In this document: one piece after another, positions 47,189 to 57,388 of the stretch
Layout of the letters: every line of letters starts with the position of its first letter
Numbering within the stretch: the stretch's first letter is position 1
Source: Aeromonas jandaei
Lineage (GTDB): Bacteria > Pseudomonadota > Gammaproteobacteria > Enterobacterales > Aeromonadaceae
Direction: 5' to 3'
DNA length: 64,000 nucleotides
Assembly (NCBI RefSeq): GCF_037890695.1
Contig: NZ_CP149571.1
Location: 3,130,001 to 3,194,000, forward strand
Position numbers and translations under genes: made by a program
The notes under the pieces: generated by a model
The model's input: the letters and a program-made list of their open reading frames with translations, nothing else
Databases searched by the model: none
Told to the model about the DNA's origin: nothing

Positions 47189-49499
47189 GGTGTTGCTCCT
47201 CCCCTGCTCCCTCGCCAATCAAACCCGCCGCGACAAACTCCCGGTACAGGGTCTTGGGGGTGATGGGCAGCTCGTTGATGGCCACCCCGGTCGCCATGCG
47301 GATGGCGTTACGGATCGCCGGACCCGGCGAGATGATGGGCGGTTCCCCCAGGGATTTGTGGCCATAGACCGACTGGGGCTCGTAGGTCTGTACGAAGTCG
47401 CACTCAAGCTCTGGCAAATCCAGCATGGTGGGGAACTTGTAGTCGAGCAGGTTGGGGTTGCGCACCACGCCGGTCTTTGCGTCGATGATCATCTCCTCGA
47501 ACAGCGACCAGCCGATCCCCATCCCCATGCCGCCGTGCACCTGCCCCTCCGCCAGCTGCGGGTTGAGGATCTTGCCCGCATCGTGCAAGTTGAGGATACG
47601 ATTGATGGTCACCTTGCAGAGATCGATATCGACGCTGAGATCGACAAAGGTGCAGCCAAAACTCGGCGGATTGGTGGTGGTCTTGTGGGAGACTTCCGAA
47701 GTGATCTGGCCGCCGATGGTGAGATGGTAATAGGCGTTGACCGACACCTCGGCGACGCTGATCAGCACCTTGTCCGGTGCGCCGGCCAGCACCACGTAGC
47801 CGTCGATCAGGGTGAGCGACCCCACATCCTGATGGCAGAGCTGGGCTGCCAGCGACAAAATGCGGGCCCGCAACTGCAGCGCCGCCTGATGAATGGCAGG
47901 GGCTGCCACATAGCTCTGGCGCGAGGCGAACGAGCCCGGGTCGTAGGCGGTAATGTCGGTATCCTGGGTCGAGATGACCCGGATCTGATCAAACGGAATG
48001 CCTAACGTTTGGGCCGCCATCTGGGCAAAGACGGTATCCGACCCCTGCCCTATCTCGGTGGCGCCGATCTGCAGATTGACGGTGCCATCCTGATTGAGCA
48101 GCATGCGGGCACCGGCAATTTCGACCCCCACCGGATAGGTGTTGGAGCCGTAGCTAAAACACGCCACCCCGATGCCACGGCGCACCCGACTTGCCGGATC
48201 CTGCGCCAGGCACTCGGCCTTGAGCCGTTCCCACTCGAACTGCTCGCCGCCCCGGCGCAGACACTCAGGGAGCCCTGCGCTGTAGATTGTCTTCTGGTTG
48301 ACCTGATTGACATCCCCCTCGCGCGCCACGTTGGCGATGCGTACTTCGAGCGGATCCAGACCCAACTCGGCGCTGGCATCATCCAGCATGCATTCAAGGG
48401 CAAACACCACCTGCGGCGCGCCGTAACCACGCATGGCACCGGCGGTGGGCAGGTTGCTGTAGAAGGTTTTGGCGTCGTAGCCAAAGGCGCTGCGCGGATA
48501 GAGGTAGCTGATCTTGTTGGCGCCGGCGCTGGCGATGGAGTGGCCGTGGGAGGCATACCCGCCGGTGTTGGAGAGCACGTCGAGTTGATAGCCCTTGAGG
48601 GTGCCATCCCGGTTGATACCGAGGGTGCCGTCGATGGCAAAGCCGTGGCGGGTGCGGGAAGCAAAGAAGCACTCCTCCCGGCTCAAGGTCACCTTGACCG
48701 GCACGCCGCCGAGCTTGTAGCTCAAAAATGCCGCCATCGGCTCTTCCAGCACATCCTGCTTGTTGCCAAAGCCGCCGCCCATGTAGGGCTTGATCACCCG
48801 CACGCTCGACCAGGGCAGACCGAGGGATTTGGCCACCCGGCTGCGCACGATCTGGGGGATCTGGGTACTGCTGACCACTATGATGTGGTCCGGCTGATCC
48901 ATGTAGGCGTAGCAGGTCACCGTCTCCAGATGGCAATGCTGTACCACCGGCGTCTGATAGTGCGCCTGGAACTGCAGATCCGCTGTTGCGATTGCCTGTT
49001 CCGGCTCACACGCCCGGATCTGGCTTTGCCGCAGCAGGTTGCCATTCGGATGGATGGGATAAGCATCCTCGGCCAGCGCACTTTGGGCATCCGTCATCAC
49101 CGGCAGCGGCTCGTAGGTGACCTTGACCAGGGCGGCAGCCTTCTCGGCGACCAGCGGATCGCGCGCCACCACGATGGCGACGCCATCGCCGAAGTGGCGC
49201 ACATGGTCGGTGAGCAGACGGCGGTCTTTCACATCCCGCTTGGCCTCATCGAGGAACCAGGCGTGGCCGGCAGTGCGAAAACAGGTGGTGGGCACATCCT
49301 CGTGGGTAAACACGGCTTCGACCCCGTGCAGCGCCAGCGCCTCGCTGGCGTCGATGGCAAGCACCTTGCCGTGGGCGATGGAGCTTCGCACATACTTGGC
49401 GTGGCGCATGCCGAGCATGATGTTGTCATCGGTATAACGGGCACTGCCGGTCACCTTGGCCTCGGCATCCACCCGCTTGAGCGGTAATCCTATGGACAT
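47181..49499 (-). CDS. xdhA: Xanthine dehydrogenase, molybdenum-binding subunit
   Basis: A 772-residue molybdopterin subunit that hydroxylates hypoxanthine and xanthine. Blocks seen are KVTGSARYTDD at the start, VIKPYMGGGFGNKQDVLEEP for cofactor binding, AGAMRGYGAPQVVFALE with the substrate-binding Arg region, and the catalytic Glu in YGHKSLGEPPIISPGPAIRN near the C-terminus. The frame runs to 49982 but ATG at 49499 has AAGGACTT ahead and matches E. coli XdhA (752). First gene of xdhABC; the operon follows ghxQ in the same direction after a terminator. Confidence 0.95.
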   Translation of the reverse strand: MSIGLPLKRVDAEAKVTGSARYTDDNIMLGMRHAKYVRSSIAHGKVLAIDASEALALHGVEAVFTHEDVPTTCFRTAGHAWFLDEAKRDVKDRRLLTDHVRHFGDGVAIVVARDPLVAEKAAALVKVTYEPLPVMTDAQSALAEDAYPIHPNGNLLRQSQIRACEPEQAIATADLQFQAHYQTPVVQHCHLETVTCYAYMDQPDHIIVVSSTQIPQIVRSRVAKSLGLPWSSVRVIKPYMGGGFGNKQDVLEEPMAAFLSYKLGGVPVKVTLSREECFFASRTRHGFAIDGTLGINRDGTLKGYQLDVLSNTGGYASHGHSIASAGANKISYLYPRSAFGYDAKTFYSNLPTAGAMRGYGAPQVVFALECMLDDASAELGLDPLEVRIANVAREGDVNQVNQKTIYSAGLPECLRRGGEQFEWERLKAECLAQDPASRVRRGIGVACFSYGSNTYPVGVEIAGARMLLNQDGTVNLQIGATEIGQGSDTVFAQMAAQTLGIPFDQIRVISTQDTDITAYDPGSFASRQSYVAAPAIHQAALQLRARILSLAAQLCHQDVGSLTLIDGYVVLAGAPDKVLISVAEVSVNAYYHLTIGGQITSEVSHKTTTNPPSFGCTFVDLSVDIDLCKVTINRILNLHDAGKILNPQLAEGQVHGGMGMGIGWSLFEEMIIDAKTGVVRNPNLLDYKFPTMLDLPELECDFVQTYEPQSVYGHKSLGEPPIISPGPAIRNAIRMATGVAINELPITPKTLYREFVAAGLIGEGAGEEQHHV

Positions 49500-49810
49500 G
49501 ATCAAGTCCTTTTTCAGGGAAGAAAAATCCAGAACCGGGATAAAAAACAGCAAGATATGCGCCTGTTTCCCCCTCTCTCCCCGGCGATGGGAAGAAGTGT
49601 GAAGAGGATCCCATCTGTCTCCCTTTTTCTGGCCGGCAAGGTGCCTGCCGAAGACGAAGCAGCAGCCCCCGATGCAGCCAGTGCCCGCAGCGCTATCAAT
49701 CTGGTAAGGGGATTTATCAAAATGGTACGGGGTGAAAATCAAAGAAACATGCAGGTTTGGCAAAGAAAAGCGGGGCTGCCGATGGCAGCCCCGAAACGGG
49801 CGGGTTATCC
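49500..49810 (-). promoter_or_regulatory. ghxQ terminator and xdhABC upstream region
   Basis: 311 bases. At 49771-49793 CGGGGCTGCC and GGCAGCCCCG pair around ATC; on the minus strand CTTTTC follows, giving the ghxQ terminator. The remaining about 260 bases should hold the xdhA promoter. I see TTGATA on the minus strand near 49715 but no convincing -10. No gene. Confidence 0.6.
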
Positions 49811-51220
49811 CTAAATAGCCCACCCCCCAGCATAGAAAATCACCAGCGCCAGGGCGATGATGACGGTGCCCGTGTTGAGCTTGTGCCACTCCTTGGAGCA
49901 GATGCGGCCAATCACCAGCGCACTGAAGCCCAGCATGATGCCGGTGACGATGTTGCAGGTGAGCACGATAAAGACCGCGCACAGCAGACCGGACATGGCC
50001 CCGACGAAGTCACTGAAATCGAGCTTGGTGACGTTGCTCAGCATCAGGAGACCCACATACATCAGTGCCGGTGCGGTGGCATAGGCAGGCACCAGATAGG
50101 AGAGCGGCGCCAGAAACAGCATCAGCAGGAAGAGGCCGCCCACCACGGTGGCAGTGAGGCCGGTCTTGCCCCCCGCCGCCGTGCCCGCCGCCGATTCGAT
50201 ATAGACGGCGGCCGGAGATGCCCCCACCAGACCGGAGAAGATGCTGCTCACCGAGTCGGCGCTCAGCGCCTTGCCGCTGTTGATGATGTGGCCATCCTTA
50301 TCCAGCAGATTGGCCTGCCCCGCCACGGCACGAATGGTGCCGGTGGCATCAAACACTGCGGTCATCACCAGTGCCAGCACGCTGGGCAGCACCAGCGGCG
50401 AGAGGGCGCCCATGATGTCCAGGCTGAATATGAGAGACTTGCCCTGATCGTCGGAGAGACTCGGCAGAGCGAACAAGCCCTGATACTTCACCGCCGGGTC
50501 AAAAATAAGGCCAAAGATGGAGATGGCGATGATCACCAGCAGGATCCCGCCCGGGACTTTGAGCTTCTCCAGGCCGAAGATCACTGCAAGACCGAGCAGG
50601 GTCATGATGACCGGCATAGAGGTAAAGGCCCCCAGCGCGACCGGCAGCCCCTCGAGCGGGTTCTTGATGACCAGCCCTACCCCGTTGGCCGCAATCAGCA
50701 ACAGGAAGAGGCCGATACCGATGCCGGTGCCATGGGCAATCCCCATCGGCAGGTTGTCGAGGATCCAGCTACGCACCCCGGTCACCGAGATGGCGGTAAA
50801 CAGCACCCCCATCAGGAAGACGGCACCGAGCGCGACCGGAATGGGGATCTGCTGCCCCAGCACCAGACTGAAAGCGGTAAAGGCGGTGAGCGAGATGGCA
50901 CAACCGATAGCCATCGGCAGCTTGGCCCAGAGCCCCATCAACAATGAACCACACCCCGCCACCAGACAGGTGGCAACAAAGACGGCGCCCGGTGGAAACC
51001 CTGCCTTGCCGAGCAGGCTGGGCACCACGATCACCGAATAGACCATGGCGAGAAAAGTGGTGAGGCCGGCCAGCACCTCCTGTCTGACGTTGCTGCCCCG
51101 CTCGCTGATCATGAAATAGCGATCGAGAGCGGTGAGCGGTTGCTGTTGTGATACGGTCTTGCCGGTGTCTTGACTGGCCAGCCCTTCCACGCTGTTTGTC
51201 CTGCTGTTTGCTTGGGTCAT
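49811..51220 (-). CDS. ghxQ: Guanine/hypoxanthine permease (NCS2, AzgA group)
   Basis: A 469-residue NCS2 purine permease with about 12-14 membrane segments. The N-terminal block [20 protein letters not shown] and the region [17 protein letters not shown] are typical of the AzgA/GhxP/GhxQ branch (guanine and hypoxanthine with protons) rather than the xanthine/uracil branch. The position after guaD equals that of E. coli ghxQ (ygfQ). ATG at 51220 has GAAGGAG ahead; the frame upstream to 51328 is unsupported. Supplies guanine to the deaminase encoded next door. Confidence 0.9.
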   Translation of the reverse strand: MTQANSRTNSVEGLASQDTGKTVSQQQPLTALDRYFMISERGSNVRQEVLAGLTTFLAMVYSVIVVPSLLGKAGFPPGAVFVATCLVAGCGSLLMGLWAKLPMAIGCAISLTAFTAFSLVLGQQIPIPVALGAVFLMGVLFTAISVTGVRSWILDNLPMGIAHGTGIGIGLFLLLIAANGVGLVIKNPLEGLPVALGAFTSMPVIMTLLGLAVIFGLEKLKVPGGILLVIIAISIFGLIFDPAVKYQGLFALPSLSDDQGKSLIFSLDIMGALSPLVLPSVLALVMTAVFDATGTIRAVAGQANLLDKDGHIINSGKALSADSVSSIFSGLVGASPAAVYIESAAGTAAGGKTGLTATVVGGLFLLMLFLAPLSYLVPAYATAPALMYVGLLMLSNVTKLDFSDFVGAMSGLLCAVFIVLTCNIVTGIMLGFSALVIGRICSKEWHKLNTGTVIIALALVIFYAGGWAI

Positions 51221-51508
51221 ACCCAACTCCTTCACAAGCGCCTGAGTGTTCCATGATGAAATGGCAACAGGATCTTCAAGTCTCACGCCAACACACTGTG
51301 TGCTGGTGTAGAGAGACCGACTGACCAAGGAGGCAGCAATTGACTCAAACGTTTGCCTGACTGATCAAAAAACCGGGCCATTTCAAGTTATCAATCAAGG
51401 GGTTTCCCCTGATCTGTTGCGGTGCTGGCCCCCCGAGCGGGCACGCCAGCCTCCGTATTCCTAGCAGAGCTGCCGTTCTACAGCTCTGCCTGTTACCCCA
51501 TTTCCTCG

Positions 51509-52825
51509 CTAGCCCCGTTCGTGGACCAGTTGACCATCCACATAGGTACGGTAAATGGCTCTGTCATCACCCAACGTCAGCAGCACAAAGAGCTTGTCGC
51601 GCAAAGTGGTGGAGTTGTCATAACGCAGTTGCTGCAGCGGGGTGGCGACCGGGTCGAGCACCACGAAATCAGCCTCCTTGCCCACCGCAAAGCTGCCGAT
51701 CTTCTCGTCCAGCCCGAGCGAATGGGCGCCGCCCAGGGTCGCCAGATAGAAGGCCTGATAGGCCGAAAGGCGCTCGCCCTGCAACTGCATCACCTTGTAG
51801 GCCTCGTTGAGGGTCTGCAGCATGTTGAAGGTGGTACCGGCGCCGATGTCGGTGCCCATCCCCACTTTCACCTGCTTGCGCCACGCCTTGTGCAACTTGA
51901 AGAGACCACTGCCGAGATAAAGGTTGGAGGTGGGACAAAACGCGATGGTGGAATTGGTCTCTTTCAGGCAATCCCACTCCTGCTCTTCCAGATGGACGCA
52001 GTGAGCAAACACGCAGTTGTGGCCGGTGAGGCCGTGCTGGTGATAGACGTCGAGATATCCCTTGTGCGCCGGGAAGAGGGATTTTACCCAGGCGATCTCG
52101 TCCTTGTTCTCGCACAGATGGGTGTGCAGATAGGTGGTGGGAAACTCTTCGCGCAGCCGCCGCGCCATCGTCAGCTGCTCGGATGTCGAAGTGGGTGCAA
52201 ATCTTGGTGTGATGGCATATAGAAGTCGACCGTTACCATGCCAGCGTTCGATAAGCTGCTTGCTCTGTTCATAGCTGCTCTCGGCGGTATCGAGCAGATA
52301 GTCGGGGGCGTTGCGATCCATCATCACCTTGCCGGCGATCATCCGCATGTTGATGCGACTGGCCGCCTCGAACAAAGCATCAACCGACTCGGGGTGAACG
52401 GTGCCGAACACCAGCGCCGTGGTAGTGCCGTTACGCAGCAACTGCTTGATAAAGAAGGTGGACATCTCGCGGGCATACTCGAGATCGTTGTAGCGCCGCT
52501 CGGCCGGGAAGGTGTGGCGGTTGAGCCACTCCAGCAGCTGCTCGCCATAGGCACCCACCATCTCGCTCTGAGGATAGTGAATGTGGGTGTCGACAAAGCC
52601 CGGCACTATCATCTTGCCGCGATAATCGCGCACCCGCACCTCGGCCGGAATGCGATCTTTCCCCTCCTCCCACTCACCGAACCAGTCGATGCAGCCGTTG
52701 CGAATGATCAGCAGACCATCCTCGATAAGACGGGCGTTGGACTCAATCTCCTCGGGCTGATCCACCACCCGGGTGATGTCGAAGAAGCTGCCGCGCACGG
52801 CTTTGACGGAGTTGTCGTATTTCAT
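51509..52825 (-). CDS. guaD: Guanine deaminase
   Basis: A 438-residue amidohydrolase converting guanine to xanthine. The zinc-site motif VPGFVDTHIHYPQSEM is near residue 76, followed by the ligand and catalytic regions THLCENKDEIAW, FAHCVHLEEQEWD and MGTDIGAGTTFN. Length equals E. coli GuaD (439). It follows xanQ at 38 bases and precedes ghxQ, so guanine uptake, deamination and xanthine handling are encoded together. Confidence 0.95.
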   Translation of the reverse strand: MKYDNSVKAVRGSFFDITRVVDQPEEIESNARLIEDGLLIIRNGCIDWFGEWEEGKDRIPAEVRVRDYRGKMIVPGFVDTHIHYPQSEMVGAYGEQLLEWLNRHTFPAERRYNDLEYAREMSTFFIKQLLRNGTTTALVFGTVHPESVDALFEAASRINMRMIAGKVMMDRNAPDYLLDTAESSYEQSKQLIERWHGNGRLLYAITPRFAPTSTSEQLTMARRLREEFPTTYLHTHLCENKDEIAWVKSLFPAHKGYLDVYHQHGLTGHNCVFAHCVHLEEQEWDCLKETNSTIAFCPTSNLYLGSGLFKLHKAWRKQVKVGMGTDIGAGTTFNMLQTLNEAYKVMQLQGERLSAYQAFYLATLGGAHSLGLDEKIGSFAVGKEADFVVLDPVATPLQQLRYDNSTTLRDKLFVLLTLGDDRAIYRTYVDGQLVHERG

Positions 52826-52863
52826 ACCTCGTTCCCCTACTTTTTATTGTTCTGTTGTGACCA

Positions 52864-54396
52864 TCAAACCCGTTCGACCTGGACGGCTGCGACCGGTTTG
52901 GCATCGGCCAGCGCCTCTTCATCGCGGCGATTCGCGGTGCTGACAGGACGGGCCGTGAAGGTCACATCCGGTTTGTCGCTCAGCTGGATCACCTCTACCG
53001 CATCGGCCGTCTTGAGCGCTTTGGCAGCAGCCTTTGCCTTGCGGGTGCGGCTCTGGGGCAATACCAGATTCATGATGATGGCGGTGATGCCGCCGGCGCA
53101 GATGGGGTTCTCCACCAGCATGTAGATACCCGCCGGCAGCACCTTGAAGACGTTCGGGTCATAGGAGACACCAAGCCCAAGCCCCAGGGAGGTGGCGACA
53201 ATCAGGGTCTCCCGCCGATCGAAGCCGTGGCTGATGATGATGCGACCACCAGCGATGGCGATCATGGAGAACATGATGACCATGGCTCCCCCCATCACAG
53301 GTGACGGTATGGTGGTAAAGAAGCGCCCCACCACCGGGAAGAGCCCCAGCAGCACCAGAATGACGGCAATAAACTTGCCCACGTGACGCGAGGCCACCCC
53401 TGTCATCTGGATCACCCCGTTGTTCTGGGCAAAGGTGGTGAGCGGCAGGGAACCGAGCGCCGAGGCGATCACCGAGACCAACCCATCAGCCAACACTCCG
53501 CCGGAGAGCCGTTTTTGAAACTCGGGGCCCTGAATATCCCGGTGGGAGACCATGGCGGTGGCGGTGATGTCCCCCACCGCCTCCAGCACGCTCAACAGAT
53601 AGATGGTGCCCGCCAACATAAAGGCGTGAAAATCGAAGGAAAAACCGTACTTGAACGGGATAGGCACCGTAATAAGCGGCAGGTCCTCAAGGGCGGAGAA
53701 ATCCACCATGCCAAGCATCAGGGCCACCGCATAGCCCACCATCAGGCCGATGGCGATGCCGCTCATCCGCAGCAGCGGGCTTCGGCTGCAGTTGAAGGCG
53801 ACGATAACGCAGAGCACCAAGAGCCCCAGCCCGATGTGCTCGTATTTGCCAAAGGTGCCACTGCTCATGGCGGAAAAGCCGCCGCCAAAGTCGATGATCC
53901 CCACCTTGATAAGGCTCAGGCCAATCATCAGTACCACTACCCCGCTCACGGTCGGGGTGATCACCCGCTTGAGGTATGGCAGCACGAAGGAGGAGCCCAT
54001 CACCAGAAAGGCACCGACAAAGGAGACCCCGAGCAGGGTCGAGACGATCAGCTCCTCATGGATACCATCTTTTTTCATGGCGCCGCCGAGGGCGATCATC
54101 ACGGTCACGAAGGAGAAGTTGACCGACTGGATGGAGAGCAGCCCCGAACCGATGGGGCCATAACGGTTCACCTGCAGCCAGGTGCCGATACCGGAGGCGA
54201 TCATCGCCATGGAGACCAGATAGGCGGTGATCTCGGTGGATAGACCCAGGGCACCGCCGACGATCAGCGCCGGGGTCACCATGGGGACAAAAATGGCCAG
54301 CAGATGGGTCACTGCACCCATCAGGGTTTGATAAAACGGGGGTTTGTCTTCCAGCTCGTAAATGAGATCCGAGTGCTTGCGTGTTGTTTTAGACAT
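52864..54396 (-). CDS. xanQ: Xanthine permease XanQ
   Basis: A 510-residue NCS2-family xanthine/proton symporter with about 14 membrane segments. It tracks E. coli XanQ from SDLIYELEDKPPFYQTLMGA through VNFSFVTVMIALGGAMKKDG, the transport motif LPLTTFAQNNGVIQMTGVAS, and LGVSYDPNVFKVLPAGIYML. The C-terminus runs about 45 residues beyond E. coli XanQ (466) with a polar tail of Ala, Lys, Arg and Val. It lies between xdhD and guaD as in E. coli. The ATG at 54396 is in frame with the conserved N-terminus. Confidence 0.93.
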   Translation of the reverse strand: MSKTTRKHSDLIYELEDKPPFYQTLMGAVTHLLAIFVPMVTPALIVGGALGLSTEITAYLVSMAMIASGIGTWLQVNRYGPIGSGLLSIQSVNFSFVTVMIALGGAMKKDGIHEELIVSTLLGVSFVGAFLVMGSSFVLPYLKRVITPTVSGVVVLMIGLSLIKVGIIDFGGGFSAMSSGTFGKYEHIGLGLLVLCVIVAFNCSRSPLLRMSGIAIGLMVGYAVALMLGMVDFSALEDLPLITVPIPFKYGFSFDFHAFMLAGTIYLLSVLEAVGDITATAMVSHRDIQGPEFQKRLSGGVLADGLVSVIASALGSLPLTTFAQNNGVIQMTGVASRHVGKFIAVILVLLGLFPVVGRFFTTIPSPVMGGAMVIMFSMIAIAGGRIIISHGFDRRETLIVATSLGLGLGVSYDPNVFKVLPAGIYMLVENPICAGGITAIIMNLVLPQSRTRKAKAAAKALKTADAVEVIQLSDKPDVTFTARPVSTANRRDEEALADAKPVAAVQVERV

Positions 54397-54490
54397 CGTG
54401 TTTGTCCCATCACACAGAATGTAGGCGGAGTACTCATTCCGCCGTCAGGCGCTGGGGGCGAGCTGGCGCCCGCCCCTCACCTTTTTTTTG

Positions 54491-57388
54491 TTATGCCGAC
54501 ACTTTTTGCTCCAGCTTGCCCAGCTCGCGCAGGATCTGCTCCGGCGTGAAGTGCCACTTGCGCAACCAGACACCGCAGGCGTCGTGGATGGCGGTGGCGA
54601 TGGCGGGCGCCGCGCCGTTGACCCCGATCTCCGAGATGGACTTGGCGCCGTAAGGGCCGACCTTGTCATCACTCGGTACCAGGAAGGCCCTAAAATCGCG
54701 CGGAATGTCGCCAATCTTGGGCGCGCCATAGCTCTTCAGATCCCGGGTCAGCGGAATGCCCTTGCCGTCGTAGCAGATCTCCTCGGTCAGGGAGTGGCCG
54801 ATGGCCCGCATGGTCGCCCCGTAGATCTGGCCGAGCGCCAGCTCCGGGTTGATGGGGGTGCCGCAGTCGAGCAGGGCGTAGAACTTGTCGAGCCGGATCT
54901 CGCCGGTTCTGACGTTGACCGCCACCTCGGCGAAGTTGGCGCCGTACGGGAAGGCGAGCTCAGAGGTGATGTAGCTGGCAGTGCCCACCAGGATACCGAA
55001 GCCGGTACCGGTCTCGGCCTTGTGGGCCAACTTGGCGAGGCTCACCTCCCCCAGCTTGCCGCGCACCACGCCCGGGAACGCCAGTTCAACATCTGCTACC
55101 GGCTCGCCCAGCATGGCGGCGCCGTGGAACAGGATCTTCTCCTTGAGGTTCTCGGCCGCCTTCTTGGCCGCGTTGCCGGAGAAGCAGGTACCTGACGAGG
55201 CGTAGGCCCCCTTGTCAAACAGGGCGTGGTCGGTATCACCGGAGATGACGTGCACATCCCCAAGCGGGCAGTGCAGCACCTCGGCGGTCAGCTTGGCCAC
55301 CACGGTATCGAGGCCGGTACCGATATCGGCGCCACCGGAGTGGACGATAAAGGTGCCGTCCGATTCCAGCTTGACCATGCAGTTGGCCTGATCGATATCC
55401 GGGATCCCCGATTTTTGCATGATGATGGCGACGCCACGACCGATGCGCCAATCCCCGTCGGCGGGTTTGGGGCTGTCCCAGGCGATCAACTCGCGACCCT
55501 GTTTGAGGATGGGTTCGAGGGCACAACTGGCTGCGTGGGGCACAGAAGTCGGCATCTTGCCCTCGCCGATTGCACCCAGCACCTTGAGGATGTCCCCTTC
55601 ATGCACCCGGTTGTGCTCCACCATGTCGAGTTGATCGATGCCCAGTTTCTCGGCAAGTTCGGCAATGGCCATGGTCAGCGCGAAGTTGCCCTTGGGCGCG
55701 CCATAACCCTGATAGGCGCCAGTCGGGCAGATGTTGCTGTAGTAGGTGTTGACGGTAAAGCGCACGTTGTCGCACGGATAGAGCGGCAGGGAGAGCGCCG
55801 GGCCGTTGCTCGGCACCGTCAGAGAGTGGTTGCCGTAAGGACCGGTGTTGGCCCGAAAATCCATTTCGATGGCTGTGATGGTGCCATCTTTCTTGGCCCC
55901 CACTTTCACCTTCACCTTGGCCACATGGCGGGAGGTGTTGCTGATGAACTCCTCTTCACGGGTGTAGCGGAAGGTGACGGGACGGCCGGTGACCCTGGTC
56001 GCCCAGGCGCACACTTCTTCCAGCAGGATATCCTGCTTGGAGCCAAAGCCGCCCCCTACCCGCTCCTTAATCACATGCACCTGATGCTGCTTCATGCCGA
56101 CGATGCGCGCCACCTGACGGCGCACGTGCCACGGCACCTGAGTGGAGGCGTGGATCACCAGACGATCGCCATCCATGTAGGTGAAGCAGATGTGCGGCTC
56201 AGTCGGGCACTGCTGGGCCTGGGTCGATTCGTAGGTGCGCTCGACAATCTCGTCCGCCTCGGCAAAGCCTTTGGCCACATCGCCGATCTGGCCATGGACG
56301 CTGGCAGCCAGGTTCTCGTGCGGACGGGAACCGATGGGGAAGTTTATGATCATGTGCTCGTCGCCGCGACGCACCGAGCAGGCGTTCTGCTGCTCCAGAT
56401 CCGCCGGCGCCCCGGCCATATAGACGATGGGCTCGTCGTGAGCCAGCGGTGCATTGGGGGCCATCGCCTCATCGATGCTCATGACCGCCGGCAGCACTTG
56501 ATACTCGACCTCGATGAGCTTGAGCGCGGCCAATGCGATGGCTTCGCTCTCGGCCACCACGGCGGCCACCCGGTCACCTACGTGACGCAGCTTGCGGCCA
56601 AACATGCGGCGATCCAGCGGTGACGGCTCGGGCGCGCTCTGGCCACCCGGGGTGTAGTAGATATCGGGGCAGTTGAGGTGGGTGATCACATGCACAACGC
56701 CCGGCATGGCTTCGGCGCGGCTCACGTCGAGTTTGGTGATCACCGCATGGGGATGGGGGCTGCGCAGCATCTTGATGACCAGCGCATCCTCGGTGACCCG
56801 ATCCTCCACGTAGCAGGGCTTGGCCTGCACCATCTTGGCTGCGTCCACTTTCGGGCAACTCTTGCCGATATGGCGCAGATCGTCGCGAAACTCGGGGGCA
56901 ATCTGGCACAGGTAATCGGGATCCTTCATCCGTGAACTGGCAAGCTCGATAGCCTGATAGAACTGCTGGTAGCCGCCGTCCCGGTGAAAGAGACCCGAGA
57001 GGGCGTCGTCGATTTGATCACGAGTGGGGTTGGGATGGCGATCAAGCAGGTCGGTGACGATGAGCGCCGCAGCCGGATCGTTGTAGCCGGACTGCACCAC
57101 GCCCACGTCCACCATCGCCTGCTGTACCAGACTAAGCTGGTTCCAGCTGCCCAGCGACTCGGCGGTGCGCACCTCTGCTCCATCCAGTTGTGCGGCGATC
57201 AGCAGGGAGGCGTTGATCACCTTGCCGTTGAAGAGAATGGCGTCGGAGCCGGCAAAGCCAAAGCCGTCGTCGCTGTTGCGCACCGAGTGCATCCGGCACT
57301 GGTTGAACAGCACCCGCTGGGCATTCTCGCCAGCCAGGGTGATAACGGTGCGCAGGGCACCGTTCAGTGTGAAGTTGAGTTCCATCAT
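54491..57388 (-). CDS. xdhD: Molybdenum hydroxylase XdhD with degenerate iron-sulfur domain
   Basis: A 965-residue molybdopterin enzyme like E. coli XdhD (956). The first about 160 residues follow the iron-sulfur subunit fold but lack the cysteines: GFGFAGSDAILFNG stands where XdhC has [24 protein letters not shown] where XdhC has [12 protein letters not shown], and SGLFHRDGGYQQFYQ where XdhC has [10 protein letters not shown]. The molybdenum part is intact: RVGGGFGSKQDILLEE, TGAYQGYGAPKGNFALT, GGADIGTGLDTVV, and catalytic Glu in GAKSISEIGVNGAAPAI. The ATG at 57388 overlaps the ygfM stop (ATGA). Substrate unproven; E. coli work points to purine or selenium-dependent hydroxylation. Confidence 0.95.
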   Translation of the reverse strand: MMELNFTLNGALRTVITLAGENAQRVLFNQCRMHSVRNSDDGFGFAGSDAILFNGKVINASLLIAAQLDGAEVRTAESLGSWNQLSLVQQAMVDVGVVQSGYNDPAAALIVTDLLDRHPNPTRDQIDDALSGLFHRDGGYQQFYQAIELASSRMKDPDYLCQIAPEFRDDLRHIGKSCPKVDAAKMVQAKPCYVEDRVTEDALVIKMLRSPHPHAVITKLDVSRAEAMPGVVHVITHLNCPDIYYTPGGQSAPEPSPLDRRMFGRKLRHVGDRVAAVVAESEAIALAALKLIEVEYQVLPAVMSIDEAMAPNAPLAHDEPIVYMAGAPADLEQQNACSVRRGDEHMIINFPIGSRPHENLAASVHGQIGDVAKGFAEADEIVERTYESTQAQQCPTEPHICFTYMDGDRLVIHASTQVPWHVRRQVARIVGMKQHQVHVIKERVGGGFGSKQDILLEEVCAWATRVTGRPVTFRYTREEEFISNTSRHVAKVKVKVGAKKDGTITAIEMDFRANTGPYGNHSLTVPSNGPALSLPLYPCDNVRFTVNTYYSNICPTGAYQGYGAPKGNFALTMAIAELAEKLGIDQLDMVEHNRVHEGDILKVLGAIGEGKMPTSVPHAASCALEPILKQGRELIAWDSPKPADGDWRIGRGVAIIMQKSGIPDIDQANCMVKLESDGTFIVHSGGADIGTGLDTVVAKLTAEVLHCPLGDVHVISGDTDHALFDKGAYASSGTCFSGNAAKKAAENLKEKILFHGAAMLGEPVADVELAFPGVVRGKLGEVSLAKLAHKAETGTGFGILVGTASYITSELAFPYGANFAEVAVNVRTGEIRLDKFYALLDCGTPINPELALGQIYGATMRAIGHSLTEEICYDGKGIPLTRDLKSYGAPKIGDIPRDFRAFLVPSDDKVGPYGAKSISEIGVNGAAPAIATAIHDACGVWLRKWHFTPEQILRELGKLEQKVSA

